Shown piece after piece: positions 1 to 8,320 of a stretch of 56,241 nucleotides of DNA. The notes beneath the pieces were generated by a model, which saw only the letters and a program-made list of their open reading frames with translations, was not told where the DNA came from and made no database searches. Numbering within the stretch: position 1 is the stretch's first letter; each line of letters opens with the position of its first letter. The translations under genes and the position numbers were made by a program. Origin of the DNA: Desmonostoc geniculatum HA4340-LM1 (GTDB lineage: Bacteria > Cyanobacteriota > Cyanobacteriia > Cyanobacteriales > Nostocaceae); NCBI GenBank assembly GCA_019359545.1, contig JAHHHB010000036.1, positions 1 through 56,241 of the forward strand, given 5' to 3'.

Positions 1-255
1 TGCTTTAGAGTCTATCTTTCCCCAAATAGTCGTGTCTATTCTTTTACTTGAAATTGAACGCCTAGCTCCCCTTGCACGTAGTTGTGGTTTTGACATTCAT
101 ACTTCCAGGTGCAAGATGTGAGTAAAGGTAGATTTGATAGTGTCGGTCAGCATGACTTGAGGGATTTCCATTCTACAGATTTAGTGAGGGCTGATAGATC
201 CGCGCTTCCTAAATATTCTAGAATTACTGGTACTTTATTTTTTCGCAAGTCCCTT

Positions 256-289
256 AGTCCCCAGCATCATGAAGCTAGGGGCTTTTTTG
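256..289 (+). terminator. Intrinsic terminator of an unseen upstream transcript
   Basis: The arm AGTCCCCAGC (256-265) pairs with GCTAGGGGCT (274-283) with one internal mismatch and an 8-nt loop. It is followed by a run of six T residues. No gene is visible in the 255 bases before it, so it probably ends a transcript that starts outside the window or a small RNA. A short ORF covering 109-303 runs through the hairpin and is not believed. Confidence 0.6.
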
Positions 290-348
290 TTTCTACTTGC
301 TGAATTCACTCTAATAATTTTTGGTGTAAAGATAGTATGGTTAGCCTT

Positions 349-443
349 TAGTACGTTAAATAGTATTTTTGTACTATAAAAAATGTAAGTCTAAATACGT
401 TTTTGAATTACAAAAACTCTAAAAATAGTACGTTTATAGTACT
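349..443. promoter_or_regulatory. AGTAC-type palindromes upstream of clpP
   Basis: The AT-rich leader of clpP holds AGTAC-N7-GTACT (427-443), a near repeat of the same word at 349-366, and AGTAT-N4-GTACT at 362-375. The last differs by one base from the RGTAC-N4-GTWC type box known for cyanobacterial LexA. The 5'UTR of clpP would lie in or just after this stretch. Binding by a regulator is inference; only the symmetry is seen. Confidence 0.35.
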
Positions 444-487
444 AAAAGGTAAAATAAAACTCAAAAACCTAATTTTAGGCTATTTCC

Positions 488-1099
488 ATGATTCCTATCG
501 TTATTGAACAATCGGGTCGAGGTGAACGCGCCTTTGACATCTACTCACGGCTGTTGCGTGAGCGCATCATCTTTTTGGGACAACAAGTTGACAACAACAT
601 CGCTAACTTGATTGTTGCCCAACTGCTGTATTTGGATGCTGAAGACTCGGAGAAAGACATTTATATGTACATCAATTCTCCCGGTGGTTCGGTGACGGCT
701 GGCATGGGTATTTTTGACACCATGAAACACATTCGCCCTGATGTTTGTACCATTTGTACTGGGTTGGCGGCGAGTATGGGTGCTTTCCTCCTCAGCGCTG
801 GTGCTAAGGGTAAGCGGATGAGTCTACCTCATTCTCGAATTATGATTCACCAACCTCTAGGCGGCGCTCAAGGACAGGCGACTGATATTGAAATTCAGGC
901 GCGGGAAATTCTCTACCACAAGCGGCGGCTAAATGAGTATTTAGCTGAACATACTAGTCAACCAATTGAGCGCATTGCTGAAGATACTGAACGCGACTTT
1001 TTTATGTCGCCAGAAGAAGCTAAAGAATATGGCTTGATTGACCAAGTAATTGACCGCCATGCGGCTGGTAGCCGTCCAGCAGTTGCTGTTCTTCATTAA
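488..1099 (+). CDS. clpP: ATP-dependent Clp protease proteolytic subunit
   Basis: This is the serine peptidase subunit of the Clp protease. It forms barrel-shaped heptamers that degrade proteins unfolded by ClpX or ClpC in the cytosol. At 203 residues it has the normal length. The catalytic Ser96 sits in GLAASMGAF, His121 in [10 protein letters not shown] and Asp170 in EDTERDFFM, so the triad is complete. The ATG start follows an AT-rich leader without a strong Shine-Dalgarno sequence. Cyanobacteria carry several clpP paralogues. No clpX follows here, because a strong terminator comes directly after the gene, so it appears to be monocistronic. Family assignment is certain; which paralogue it is cannot be told from this window. 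Confidence 0.97.
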   Translation: MIPIVIEQSGRGERAFDIYSRLLRERIIFLGQQVDNNIANLIVAQLLYLDAEDSEKDIYMYINSPGGSVTAGMGIFDTMKHIRPDVCTICTGLAASMGAFLLSAGAKGKRMSLPHSRIMIHQPLGGAQGQATDIEIQAREILYHKRRLNEYLAEHTSQPIERIAEDTERDFFMSPEEAKEYGLIDQVIDRHAAGSRPAVAVLH

Positions 1100-1162
1100 T
1101 AGTCACGATTAGTCACGATTGGTAAATGGTGATTTACCACTTTCACTTCCCTTAAACCCTAA

Positions 1163-1198
1163 AAATAACCCCTCTTCATAACTGAAGAGGGGTTATTT
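1163..1198. terminator. Terminator after clpP
   Basis: A perfect stem, AATAACCCCTCTTC (1164-1177) with GAAGAGGGGTTATT (1184-1197), encloses a 6-nt loop. It ends in ATTTTATTT and begins with AAAAATAA, so it can stop transcription from either side. Confidence 0.9.
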
Positions 1199-1253
1199 TA
1201 TTTCAAAACTTGATTTATACCAATTAGAAAAAAGAATGCGACAGATAGATTGG

Positions 1254-1281
1254 GTAGGGGCGAACGGCCGTTCGCCCCTAC
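1254..1281. repeat. 28-bp GTAG/CTAC palindrome, copy 1
   Basis: The perfect palindrome has arms GTAGGGGCGAACGG (1254-1267) and CCGTTCGCCCCTAC (1268-1281). It belongs to a family seen again at 1356-1383, 21487-21514, 52112-52140 and, split, at 53871-53957. All begin GTAG and end CTAC and, apart from the split copy, are 28-29 bp. Confidence 0.85.
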
Positions 1282-1355
1282 AGATGATCGATGTGTTGCA
1301 AAGATTGTTTGAATTGGTATTATACCAATTCTATATGAGGCTGCGCTCTATTCGC

Positions 1356-1383
1356 GTAGCGGCAATTCATGAATTGCCGCTAC
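1356..1383. repeat. 28-bp GTAG/CTAC palindrome, copy 2
   Basis: The perfect palindrome has arms GTAGCGGCAATTCA (1356-1369) and TGAATTGCCGCTAC (1370-1383). It shares end words and length with copy 1 but not its core. It is flanked on the left by TATACCAATT, a word also found to the left of copy 1 (near 1217). Confidence 0.85.
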
Positions 1384-1490
1384 AGTGTGTAGTTTTGCAT
1401 CAGTCTTATAAGGCGCATCTTCAAACAGAAATGGTATTAGAAGTACAAAACTTGATTTAGAAGTCCAAAACCTGATTTACAAGTTGGAAA

Positions 1491-2375
1491 TCAAAATCCT
1501 GCTAATGGGTCTGGCTGAGATTGAAGGTATTTAAGAAATCCGTGCAATTCTTCTTCAGTCAGCAAAGTACGCCCCCGCTTGCCGTAGGTTTGAATCAGAT
1601 GCTCCCGTCCTTGTTCTGGTGTCCAGCCTAAACGCTGAAGTTCGACATCTGTTTTGGCAATCACATCAGATAAATCTACAGGTTCAGCTTTTTTCTTTCT
1701 CTTGCCTGTACTTATTTGCGGGACTGCATCCTCTTGGGGATTATAGTTCCGAGGTGTAAATGGTGTGACATTACTGGCAGAAATTCCTGGAAAGCTTTGA
1801 TTTTCTATCTGATTACCATAGATCGTTTCTGAGTTTTCCACTGGAGGATCAAATTCTAGCTGTCGGTTAGCAGTCAAAGCAAACTGTTGACTTAAATCTT
1901 GGCTGTAGGTATCGGTTGTGCTTGGTGTGTCAGTTGTCGGTTCTATTCTGCTGGTAGCCGCTGGCGCATCTAAATTTTCAGTTGTTACTGGTTCTAGTTT
2001 GATGTTCCGTTGTCTGGAGGACGGTATGGATATTTCTCTGTCGGTGACAGTTGACCACTGACCAGCAACAAAATCCTCTTTTTTTGTAGGTGAATAAGTA
2101 GACTCATTCAATCCTAATTTGGTGTTGGAGGAAGGATTTAGCTGTGCCTGAGAAATTGATTGCTGTGGCGCATTAGTGATTCCCAAAACCATCAACGCCC
2201 TGGTTCTAGCTTCGTCTTCTGCTGCTTCTATTGTTTCTGCTGCTGCCATACCCGTAGCACGGGTTACACCTTCAATTTGTACGCTTGCCCGGACAATATA
2301 TTTTCCTTGAAAAATTTGGACTAATTCAGAAATCAAATTGCCGTTGGGATACAAGCTCTGGAATTGAGCCAACAT
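1491..2375 (-). CDS. Conserved cyanobacterial protein of unknown function
   Basis: I do not recognise a characterised family in this 294-residue protein. It has three visible parts. Residues 1-66 are compact and look folded, with the pattern EAAEDEARTRALMVLGI at the end, which is reminiscent of small nucleic-acid-binding modules but not diagnostic. Residues 70-225 are rich in Ser, Thr, Pro and Gln and are probably disordered. A basic segment (KRKKK) precedes a conserved-looking C-terminal helical domain (about residues 235-290) that contains GWTPEQGREHL and LLTEEELHGFLKYL. There is no signal peptide or membrane segment. It stands alone between repeats and is read opposite to clpP. Confidence 0.75.
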   Translation of the reverse strand: MLAQFQSLYPNGNLISELVQIFQGKYIVRASVQIEGVTRATGMAAAETIEAAEDEARTRALMVLGITNAPQQSISQAQLNPSSNTKLGLNESTYSPTKKEDFVAGQWSTVTDREISIPSSRQRNIKLEPVTTENLDAPAATSRIEPTTDTPSTTDTYSQDLSQQFALTANRQLEFDPPVENSETIYGNQIENQSFPGISASNVTPFTPRNYNPQEDAVPQISTGKRKKKAEPVDLSDVIAKTDVELQRLGWTPEQGREHLIQTYGKRGRTLLTEEELHGFLKYLQSQPDPLAGF

Positions 2376-2395
2376 AATACTGTTACCAATCTAAA

Positions 2396-2437
2396 GGGGA
2401 GTGGGGAGGGGGGAGTGGGGAGTGGGGAGATGAGGAA
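2396..2437. repeat. G-rich degenerate tandem repeat
   Basis: Short units of the form GGGGAGT are repeated imperfectly between the hypothetical gene and its upstream region. The same motif recurs at 46921-46942. This is the usual heptanucleotide type of intergenic filler in Nostocales. Confidence 0.6.
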
Positions 2438-2828
2438 GATGAGGGAGAAATAACCAATGACAAATGACCAATGCCTAATACCCCATGCCCTAAAGTAATA
2501 TTCTTGCTTTGCCCCGTGTCCCAATTGTAGCAGTAGCTCTTTTTTGAAGAAATTGTTGGCGAGTGCCAACTTACCTGGGTAGTCTGGTCTGTAATGCTAT
2601 ACTAATTACCCAACATAATGTCTAGAACTATTTTCTGGAAGTGCGCTCTAAATCTACAATAATGAAGATAAGGTTTGCCCTCACTGCTTATTAAGCTGCT
2701 CGCCTAATTGTTACCGATTCTACGTGTGGAAAAATTGGGTTTACCAGCAGTTCCTCCTAGTTAAAAACCAGAGTCTAATGGCGTAAAATTACCTTCAATC
2801 TAGACAATCAAACACCTGTGGTTTAGAC

Positions 2829-2869
2829 GCCACTTGCTCTACTTGGGGAGACCCCAAGACCGCAGTGGC
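2829..2869. repeat. Nested palindromic repeat
   Basis: An inner hairpin CTTGGGG-AGA-CCCCAAG (2842-2858) is enclosed by GCCACTTGC (2829-2837) and GCAGTGGC (2862-2869). It has the look of a dispersed Nostoc palindromic repeat. There is no T-tract, so it is not an obvious terminator. Confidence 0.55.
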
Positions 2870-2984
2870 TCCCCTGCATAGCGCTTTGGGCAGCATGGAG
2901 AGTTCTCCAAACCCAGCTTCTCAAAAACCGTCGCGTAATTACCTAGCAAGGCTAAATCTTAATCAGGCGTACTTTCTAAGTTTG

Positions 2985-3200
2985 GTTAGATGAAGGGACT
3001 TAAACCCAGGCGAACTCTGAGAGCATCGTGCAGTGAGAAGTCCAAAAAACGCCCAGAGTTGTCCGTGGGTCGGCTTCCTCGGCTCAATACAACTTTGGGA
3101 GCAGTTTCCCGTAAGGGTAGGTTGGCTTCCTTTCCTTGGAACTTAGGAAGCCTTGCCTCAGGGCAATTCGTTTCCAGCTTGTTTCTGTAAGCCGTCAAAA
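2985..3200 (+). ncRNA. Candidate structured RNA, possibly HEARO/omega-RNA-like
   Basis: This stretch has no credible gene: ORFs of similar length overlap on both strands, which is typical of structured non-coding sequence. Several local pairings can be drawn: GGACTT (2996-3001) with AAGTCC (3038-3043), AACTCTG (3012-3018) with CAGAGTT (3054-3060), and GGCTTCC (3124-3130) with GGAAGCC (3146-3152). It is more GC-rich than its surroundings. Its look recalls HNH-endonuclease-associated (HEARO, IscB omega) RNAs of cyanobacteria, but that identification is from impression only, and no iscB-type gene is adjacent. Confidence 0.35.
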
Positions 3201-3416
3201 CCCTTTAGGCTCTGAATAAGGGTAAAGGTGAAAGGGAAAACACAAGAAGGGAAAGGTTTAAAGGAAAAGGGGAAAGGTCTCAAGATAGGTCTTTTTCCCC
3301 TTTCTCCTTAACTCTTTGTCAGTGGGCAAGGGTTACTTTTTACCTTCTTTGGTGAGGGCATACAGGAAAGAACCAGATTAAAAAAATGATGTTTTGACCA
3401 AAGGTCGGTTCACTGC

Positions 3417-5771
3417 ATGGAATTTTCAATCGCTACACTCCTTGCCAATTTCACCGATGATAAATTGGTGGCTCGTAAAGTTTTGGAAAAGAAACTTGGT
3501 TGTGAAGATGAAAAAAGCTTACAAAAACTTCACATAGCCTTAGATGTTCTCGAAAAAATCGGTATTTTGGTGAAAGAACGGGGCAAATATCGCCGTGTTT
3601 TAGAAGAGGGAATCATCGAAGCAAAACTCCGTTGCTCTAGTAAGGGTTTTTGCTTTGCTATTCAAGATGTGGAAGGATCTGAGGATATTTACATTCGGGA
3701 AAGTCATCTGAGTAATGCTTGGAATGGCGATCGCGTTTTGGTCAGAGTCCTCAAAGAAGGCAGTCGTCGCCGCTCCCCAGAAGGAGAGGTGAAGCTAATT
3801 TTAGAACGTTCCAACCACACATTACTGGCACGAATTAAGCAGGTAGAAACCGGTTTTCGGGCTGTCCCCCTAGATGATCGACTGCTGTTTGAACTCAAGA
3901 TTCAAACCAACGGTGCCAAATTAGAAGAAGCGATCGATCACCTCGCCCATGTGGAAGTCTTGCGTTACCCGTTAGCTCAATACCCCCCCTTGGGTAGAGT
4001 AGTGCAAATCCTCGGCAGTGATGCCGAAGCTGCTGCTGATATAGACTTGGTAACATGTAAGCACGACCTTTCTCGTACTTTCCCGGATAACGTCCTCGAA
4101 GGCGCTGGCAAGTTGCCCAAAAAGCTTCTAAAAGCAGACCTGAAAAATCGCTTAGATTTACGTAATGTATATACTGTCACCATTGAAGGAGTAAATGGAG
4201 ATACCAAGGTAATTGAAAACGCCTTGAGTTTGGAAAGAAACCCCAGCGGAAATTGGCTTTTGGGAGTTCATATCACTGATGTTTCTCACTTTGTCCAACC
4301 TGACGAAGCCCTAGATAGAGAAGCACTCAAACGAGGCAAATCAGTGTATTTGGGAGAATTAATATTGCCAATGTTGCCCCCAAGTGTGGCAGAACGCTGT
4401 TCTTTAGTACCAGGAAGCGATCGCTTAACCATCTCTTTTTTAATTACCATCGATCCGCAATCAGGACAAATAGTGGACTGGGAAATTCAACCCAGTGTCA
4501 TCAACGTCGAGACTGCACTAACTACAGAACAAGCTGAGGAAATTCTCTCAGGTGAATTTCACAATCAATCTCCAGAGGCGTTGGAGATATTGCAAAACCT
4601 CCAAGCCTTGCAAAGAGATTTAAAACAGGTAAGGTTAAATCGCGGTAGCCTGCAATTGAATCTGCCGCCCAGCCAAAACCCGTATTATGATGAGGGAATT
4701 CTTGGGGCTGTGGTGGTAAATGATTTACCCGTGCGATCGCTAATGACTGAGTTAGTACTGCTAGTTAATCAACTGATAGCAACTCACTTAAACGCCCTTG
4801 GTGTTCCGGCTATCTGGCGAGTCCAAGGCACACCCGATATCGAAGATGTCCAGGAAATGCTGAAATTGGCAATCAATTTAGGCGTTGACCTAGCTTTAGA
4901 TCCAGAAGTAGATATCCAACCTTTAGATTATCAACATTTGACTAGAGCTTTTGCCGAATCTGCCTCTGAGCAAGTCCTTACTTATTTGTTGCAAGATACT
5001 CTCAAACCGTCTGCATATAGTACCACCAAAGGATCTCACTTTGGTCTAGCACTAGGGCAGTATGTCCATTTTAGTGCCCCCTTGCGGCGTTACCCAGATT
5101 TGTTGATGCAGAGAGTGTATTACACACTACTCGAACATGGACGCGATCGCCGTAACACCCGTGTGAGAGAGCGAGTTAACTTGCGCCATTCCTCCAGCCA
5201 CGCAGAAATTAACTGGAATGTTTTACCCCCAGAACTGCAACAAGAACTCCAAAGCGATTTGACTAGGGTAATTGTCCAAATCAATGACCGAGAAAAAGAA
5301 GTCCAAGAAGCCGAAGCTGATTTAGCAGGACTGCAAAAAGCCCAACTGATGAAGCAGCGGATTGGTGAGGTATTTCAAGGCGTGATTACCGGTGTTCAAT
5401 CCTACGGTTTCTTTGTGGAAATTGAAGTACCAGCAGAGGCGGTTGACTCCAGCAGTAATCCTGGTATACCCCTGAGGGTAGAAGGATTGGTACATGTCAG
5501 TTCTCTCAAAGATGATTGGTATGAATATCGCGCCAGACAGCAAGCACTTTTTGGTCGGAAAAATCGTGCTTCCTATCGATTAGGCGATCGCGTAGCTGTG
5601 CAAGTTAAGAGTGTTGATTACTACCGTCAGCAAATTGATTTGGTAACTGTTGGTAGCGATGGTGTAGCCAAAAGCTTAGCTGGTAGTGGCTCAAATGACG
5701 ATATTTCAGACCTCTACTTAGCAAATGACATTGAATCCGATGACCTAGACCCTTATGGGGAGGATGAGTAA
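3417..5771 (+). CDS. RNase II/RNase R family protein, probably Zam-type with altered active site
   Basis: The 784-residue protein has the fold of an RNB exoribonuclease. An N-terminal winged-helix/cold-shock region covers about residues 1-150, the RNB domain about 240-580, and a C-terminal S1 RNA-binding domain about 640-755 (GEVFQGVITGVQSYGFFVEI). The conserved RNB words VHITDVSHFV and HFSAPLRRYPDL are present. The magnesium-binding motif, normally TIDGxDAxDFDDA, reads TIEGVNGDTKVIENA here. Glu257 replaces the first Asp, and Val265, Glu267 and Asn268 replace the other three. Hydrolysis of RNA is therefore doubtful, while binding may remain. Length and features suggest the cyanobacterial Zam (acetazolamide resistance) branch rather than RNase II proper. 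ubiX follows after 17 bases, probably in the same transcript. Confidence 0.88.
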   Translation: MEFSIATLLANFTDDKLVARKVLEKKLGCEDEKSLQKLHIALDVLEKIGILVKERGKYRRVLEEGIIEAKLRCSSKGFCFAIQDVEGSEDIYIRESHLSNAWNGDRVLVRVLKEGSRRRSPEGEVKLILERSNHTLLARIKQVETGFRAVPLDDRLLFELKIQTNGAKLEEAIDHLAHVEVLRYPLAQYPPLGRVVQILGSDAEAAADIDLVTCKHDLSRTFPDNVLEGAGKLPKKLLKADLKNRLDLRNVYTVTIEGVNGDTKVIENALSLERNPSGNWLLGVHITDVSHFVQPDEALDREALKRGKSVYLGELILPMLPPSVAERCSLVPGSDRLTISFLITIDPQSGQIVDWEIQPSVINVETALTTEQAEEILSGEFHNQSPEALEILQNLQALQRDLKQVRLNRGSLQLNLPPSQNPYYDEGILGAVVVNDLPVRSLMTELVLLVNQLIATHLNALGVPAIWRVQGTPDIEDVQEMLKLAINLGVDLALDPEVDIQPLDYQHLTRAFAESASEQVLTYLLQDTLKPSAYSTTKGSHFGLALGQYVHFSAPLRRYPDLLMQRVYYTLLEHGRDRRNTRVRERVNLRHSSSHAEINWNVLPPELQQELQSDLTRVIVQINDREKEVQEAEADLAGLQKAQLMKQRIGEVFQGVITGVQSYGFFVEIEVPAEAVDSSSNPGIPLRVEGLVHVSSLKDDWYEYRARQQALFGRKNRASYRLGDRVAVQVKSVDYYRQQIDLVTVGSDGVAKSLAGSGSNDDISDLYLANDIESDDLDPYGEDE

Positions 5772-5788
5772 ATACCTCTAGATTTTAC

Positions 5789-6409
5789 GTGCCAAATAAC
5801 ACTAAACCTTTGATTTTGGGCGTATCTGGCGCATCTGGTCTGATTTACGCCGTTCGCGCTCTCAAATTTCTGTTGGAAGCAGAGTATAGTATTGAACTGG
5901 TTGCCTCTAGATCAACTTACATGGTTTGGCAGTCAGAACAGGAAATTCGGATGCCACCAGAACCAACTCAACAAGAACAATTCTGGCGAGAGCAAGCAGG
6001 AGTTCCACTTTCTGGTAAGCTACGCTGTCATCCTTGGGGTGATGTTGGTGCTGGAATTGCCAGTGGTTCCTTTGCCACCCTGGGGATGATAATTATTCCA
6101 TGCAGTATGAGTACAGTAGCAAAGCTAACGGTTGGCCTGAGTTCTGATTTACTAGAACGCGCAGCTGATGTCCAACTCAAAGAAGGGCGAAAACTGGTGA
6201 TTGTCCCCCGTGAAACCCCTTTTAGCTTGATTCATCTGCGTAATTTAACTTCTTTGGCAGAAGTTGGAGTTAGAATTGTCCCCGCTATTCCCGCCTGGTA
6301 TCACAATCCCCAAACCATTGAGGATTTAGTTGATTTTGTAGTTGCCCGTGCTTTAGATCAACTAGATATTGACTGTATCCCAATTCAGCGCTGGCAAGGA
6401 AGGAAGTAA
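5789..6409 (+). CDS. ubiX: UbiX-type flavin prenyltransferase
   Basis: UbiX attaches a dimethylallyl group to FMN to make the prenylated flavin cofactor used by UbiD-type decarboxylases. The protein has 206 residues, as usual for the family. The N-terminal nucleotide-binding motif LGVSGASGLIYAVRAL and the family words SGSFATLGMIIIPCSMSTVA and VPRETPFSLIHLRNL are present. The start is GTG, 17 bases after the RNase-family gene, which supports co-transcription. In cyanobacteria the product would serve plastoquinone synthesis together with a UbiD encoded elsewhere. No UbiD is in this window. Confidence 0.93.
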   Translation: MPNNTKPLILGVSGASGLIYAVRALKFLLEAEYSIELVASRSTYMVWQSEQEIRMPPEPTQQEQFWREQAGVPLSGKLRCHPWGDVGAGIASGSFATLGMIIIPCSMSTVAKLTVGLSSDLLERAADVQLKEGRKLVIVPRETPFSLIHLRNLTSLAEVGVRIVPAIPAWYHNPQTIEDLVDFVVARALDQLDIDCIPIQRWQGRK

Positions 6410-6510
6410 AAAGGTAAAAGTAAAAGGGTAAAAGAAAGATAGAGTCACTTTTACCTTTTACCTTTTGCCTTTTGCCTTCTGGCTTGTACCTTTTATCTTT
6501 TGCCTTTGTT

Positions 6511-7200
6511 ATGGCTGTAATTCGCTTAATTCTATTGGTGGCGGTACTGGGAGGACTAACGCTGTTGTTAGTTCAAAATTGGTCACCTCCTCTATCGCTA
6601 GTATTTTTAGGTCTGCGGACTCAACCATTACCACTAGCGATGTGGGTTTTGTTCAGTACCGTCACTGGTGCTTTCACATCTATACTGATTGCGACATTGT
6701 TTAAATTATCCAATTATTTTGCCGCAGGACAACGCCAAACTCCTGACAGACCAACAGTAACTTCACCTTCTGCAAAGGCAAATCGTAGACAAGAACCTAC
6801 ATCTGCTCGTCCTAGTCCACCACCAGCTAGTAAAAAAGAAGAACCTAGCAACGAAGTATTTGACGATTGGGAGACAAATGGTAGTGGAGATGATTGGAAT
6901 TTTGATGAAAATTCAGAAGAAGCGCCTACCCCTAATCCTCAAACTCAACAGTCTAGAGACTCTAAAACTTACGAACGTGAATCACAACCTAAAAGCAGTT
7001 CTGGGTCTGGTTCTGTTTACTCCTACAGCTACCGTGAGCCAAAAAATACAGCTGCCGGAAAAAGTGAATCAATTTACGATGCTGATTATCGAGTAATCAT
7101 TCCCCCTTATCAGCCACCAACTACGAATCAAGCAGATGATGATGATTGGGAATTTTTTGATGATGACTTTGAAGATGACAATCAACGCCCCCGCAAATGA
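6511..7200 (+). CDS. LapA-domain (DUF1049-like) membrane protein with acidic tail
   Basis: Two hydrophobic segments lie at about residues 4-21 and 42-68 (VIRLILLVAVLGGLTLLLV and MWVLFSTVTGAFTSILIATL), as in LapA-domain proteins. They are followed by a long hydrophilic tail rich in Ser, Pro, Asp and Glu that ends in an Asp-rich run (DDDDWEFFDDDFEDD). I place the start at the ATG at 6511 (229 residues). The upstream in-frame codons back to 6472 lie in a CTTTTGCC-type intergenic repeat and are unlikely to be translated. The function is unknown; related E. coli proteins (LapA) act in lipopolysaccharide assembly control. It may be the third gene of a transcript with the RNase-family gene and ubiX. 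Confidence 0.75.
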   Translation: MAVIRLILLVAVLGGLTLLLVQNWSPPLSLVFLGLRTQPLPLAMWVLFSTVTGAFTSILIATLFKLSNYFAAGQRQTPDRPTVTSPSAKANRRQEPTSARPSPPPASKKEEPSNEVFDDWETNGSGDDWNFDENSEEAPTPNPQTQQSRDSKTYERESQPKSSSGSGSVYSYSYREPKNTAAGKSESIYDADYRVIIPPYQPPTTNQADDDDWEFFDDDFEDDNQRPRK

Positions 7201-7309
7201 GACATACAGAGGATTTCCAGTTAATGAACTACACAAACTAGGACTCAAAGCTAGGTATTAAGCCTGTTTTACTGCTGAATTCTGACTACTGAATTCTGAA
7301 TTCTGAATT

Positions 7310-7504
7310 CTACTTGATACCACACCGCTCTCTGGACTCTTGCTTGACTTTACCAGTCATGGCAGCTTCCTGCAAAGTCATGAAAGCATTAAAATCTTCC
7401 AAGTCATAACGGGTAGTCAACAGTTGTCGGAGTTGATCTTCAGCTTCCACTGTCAAATAGCCAGTTGCTAAAGCTTGTTGTACAACGTCACGAATTCGAT
7501 TCAT
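7310..7504 (-). CDS. Small conserved cyanobacterial protein
   Basis: The 64-residue product starts MNRIRDVVQQALATGYLT and continues with a helical pattern (EAEDQLRQLL, FNAFMTLQEAAMTG). Similar small soluble proteins are frequent in cyanobacteria but I know no function for them. The ATG at 7504 is chosen because GAGG lies 8 bases upstream of it. A longer reading back to 7597 has no ribosome-binding site and enters low-complexity AT-rich sequence. It has a one-domain, all-helical look with no membrane segment. The gene ends near a (GAATTCT)n repeat at 7275-7312. Confidence 0.7.
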   Translation of the reverse strand: MNRIRDVVQQALATGYLTVEAEDQLRQLLTTRYDLEDFNAFMTLQEAAMTGKVKQESRERCGIK

Positions 7505-8320
7505 AGTTGACGCCTCATTCATCCTACTATTTATTAATTCAGGCTCATTCAAGTGAAATATGCAGTAGTTTTTGTGTCGAAACTTAATTATTTGCAAATT
7601 TTTTTTGGATAATTATGGTTTACAAGTCATCATTTACACCTTAATAATCAACAATGAATTATTTGGGGCTTGTTATAACTGAATTTTTAGAAAAGCTACT
7701 TGGTGCTGGAAAAAACACAGTATTTTTTATACTTAAAAATCACCCACTAGAGAAAAATCGGAATCATCTCAATAGACAGAAATTGTTTCGATAAAGTTTC
7801 AAACAAGTTATGTTAAATTTCCGTTAAACATAAATATAGCTCAACAAAATTTGTTAAGTCACCTCACGAAAGTTACTAAATTCATGAAAGTATTAAGCGT
7901 TTATTTCTACTGAATAATTCTTAATTTCTTTCGCCTGTTATTTTCAATACATGAATAACAGTAATAATGGCAGTTGATTCCATTCAAATAAAAGATGAAT
8001 TGATAGAAGCTAAGACTTACGCATTGAAAAGAAAGACAAAATATGATTTGAAAAAGCACATCTATCTTAGGGAATACTTTTGTATTGCTACAGCGCAATT
8101 CTGCTGTATCTCGGTGCGGAAGTTACAAAAAGAGATTTTGTCAGGTTATGAAAACAATTAATACTAGAGGCTATATATTTTTTGTAAAAGCGATCGCTTT
8201 TCCATTGTCATGCATAATCAAGTACCTGACATCGCTTGAGGGCGCATGTATGATTATTTGGGTTTATAATTGGGCATTGTAACTCAGCACTTAGAACTCA
8301 CAATTGGAGCAAAGCAACTG
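7505..8320. other. AT-rich intergenic region, no gene supported
   Basis: About 0.8 kb of AT-rich sequence separates the small gene from aroK. Short ORFs occur on both strands (for example 7967-8161) but show no family feature and no ribosome-binding site. A single HIP1 octamer lies near 8191. Nothing else is recognised. Confidence 0.6.

Noticed and set aside
109..303. 64-codon open frame at the left edge
   Set aside because: It runs through an intrinsic terminator hairpin and has no family feature or ribosome-binding site.
1236..1460. 74-codon open frame downstream of clpP
   Set aside because: It is composed largely of two palindromic repeats and flanking TATACCAATT words.
2986..3198. Overlapping open frames on both strands
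   Set aside because: Mirror frames of equal length with no homology impression; better explained by structured non-coding sequence.
8270..8320. TTG start for aroK
   Set aside because: The extra 17 codons do not resemble the family; the GTG at 8321 gives the usual length and has GGAG upstream.
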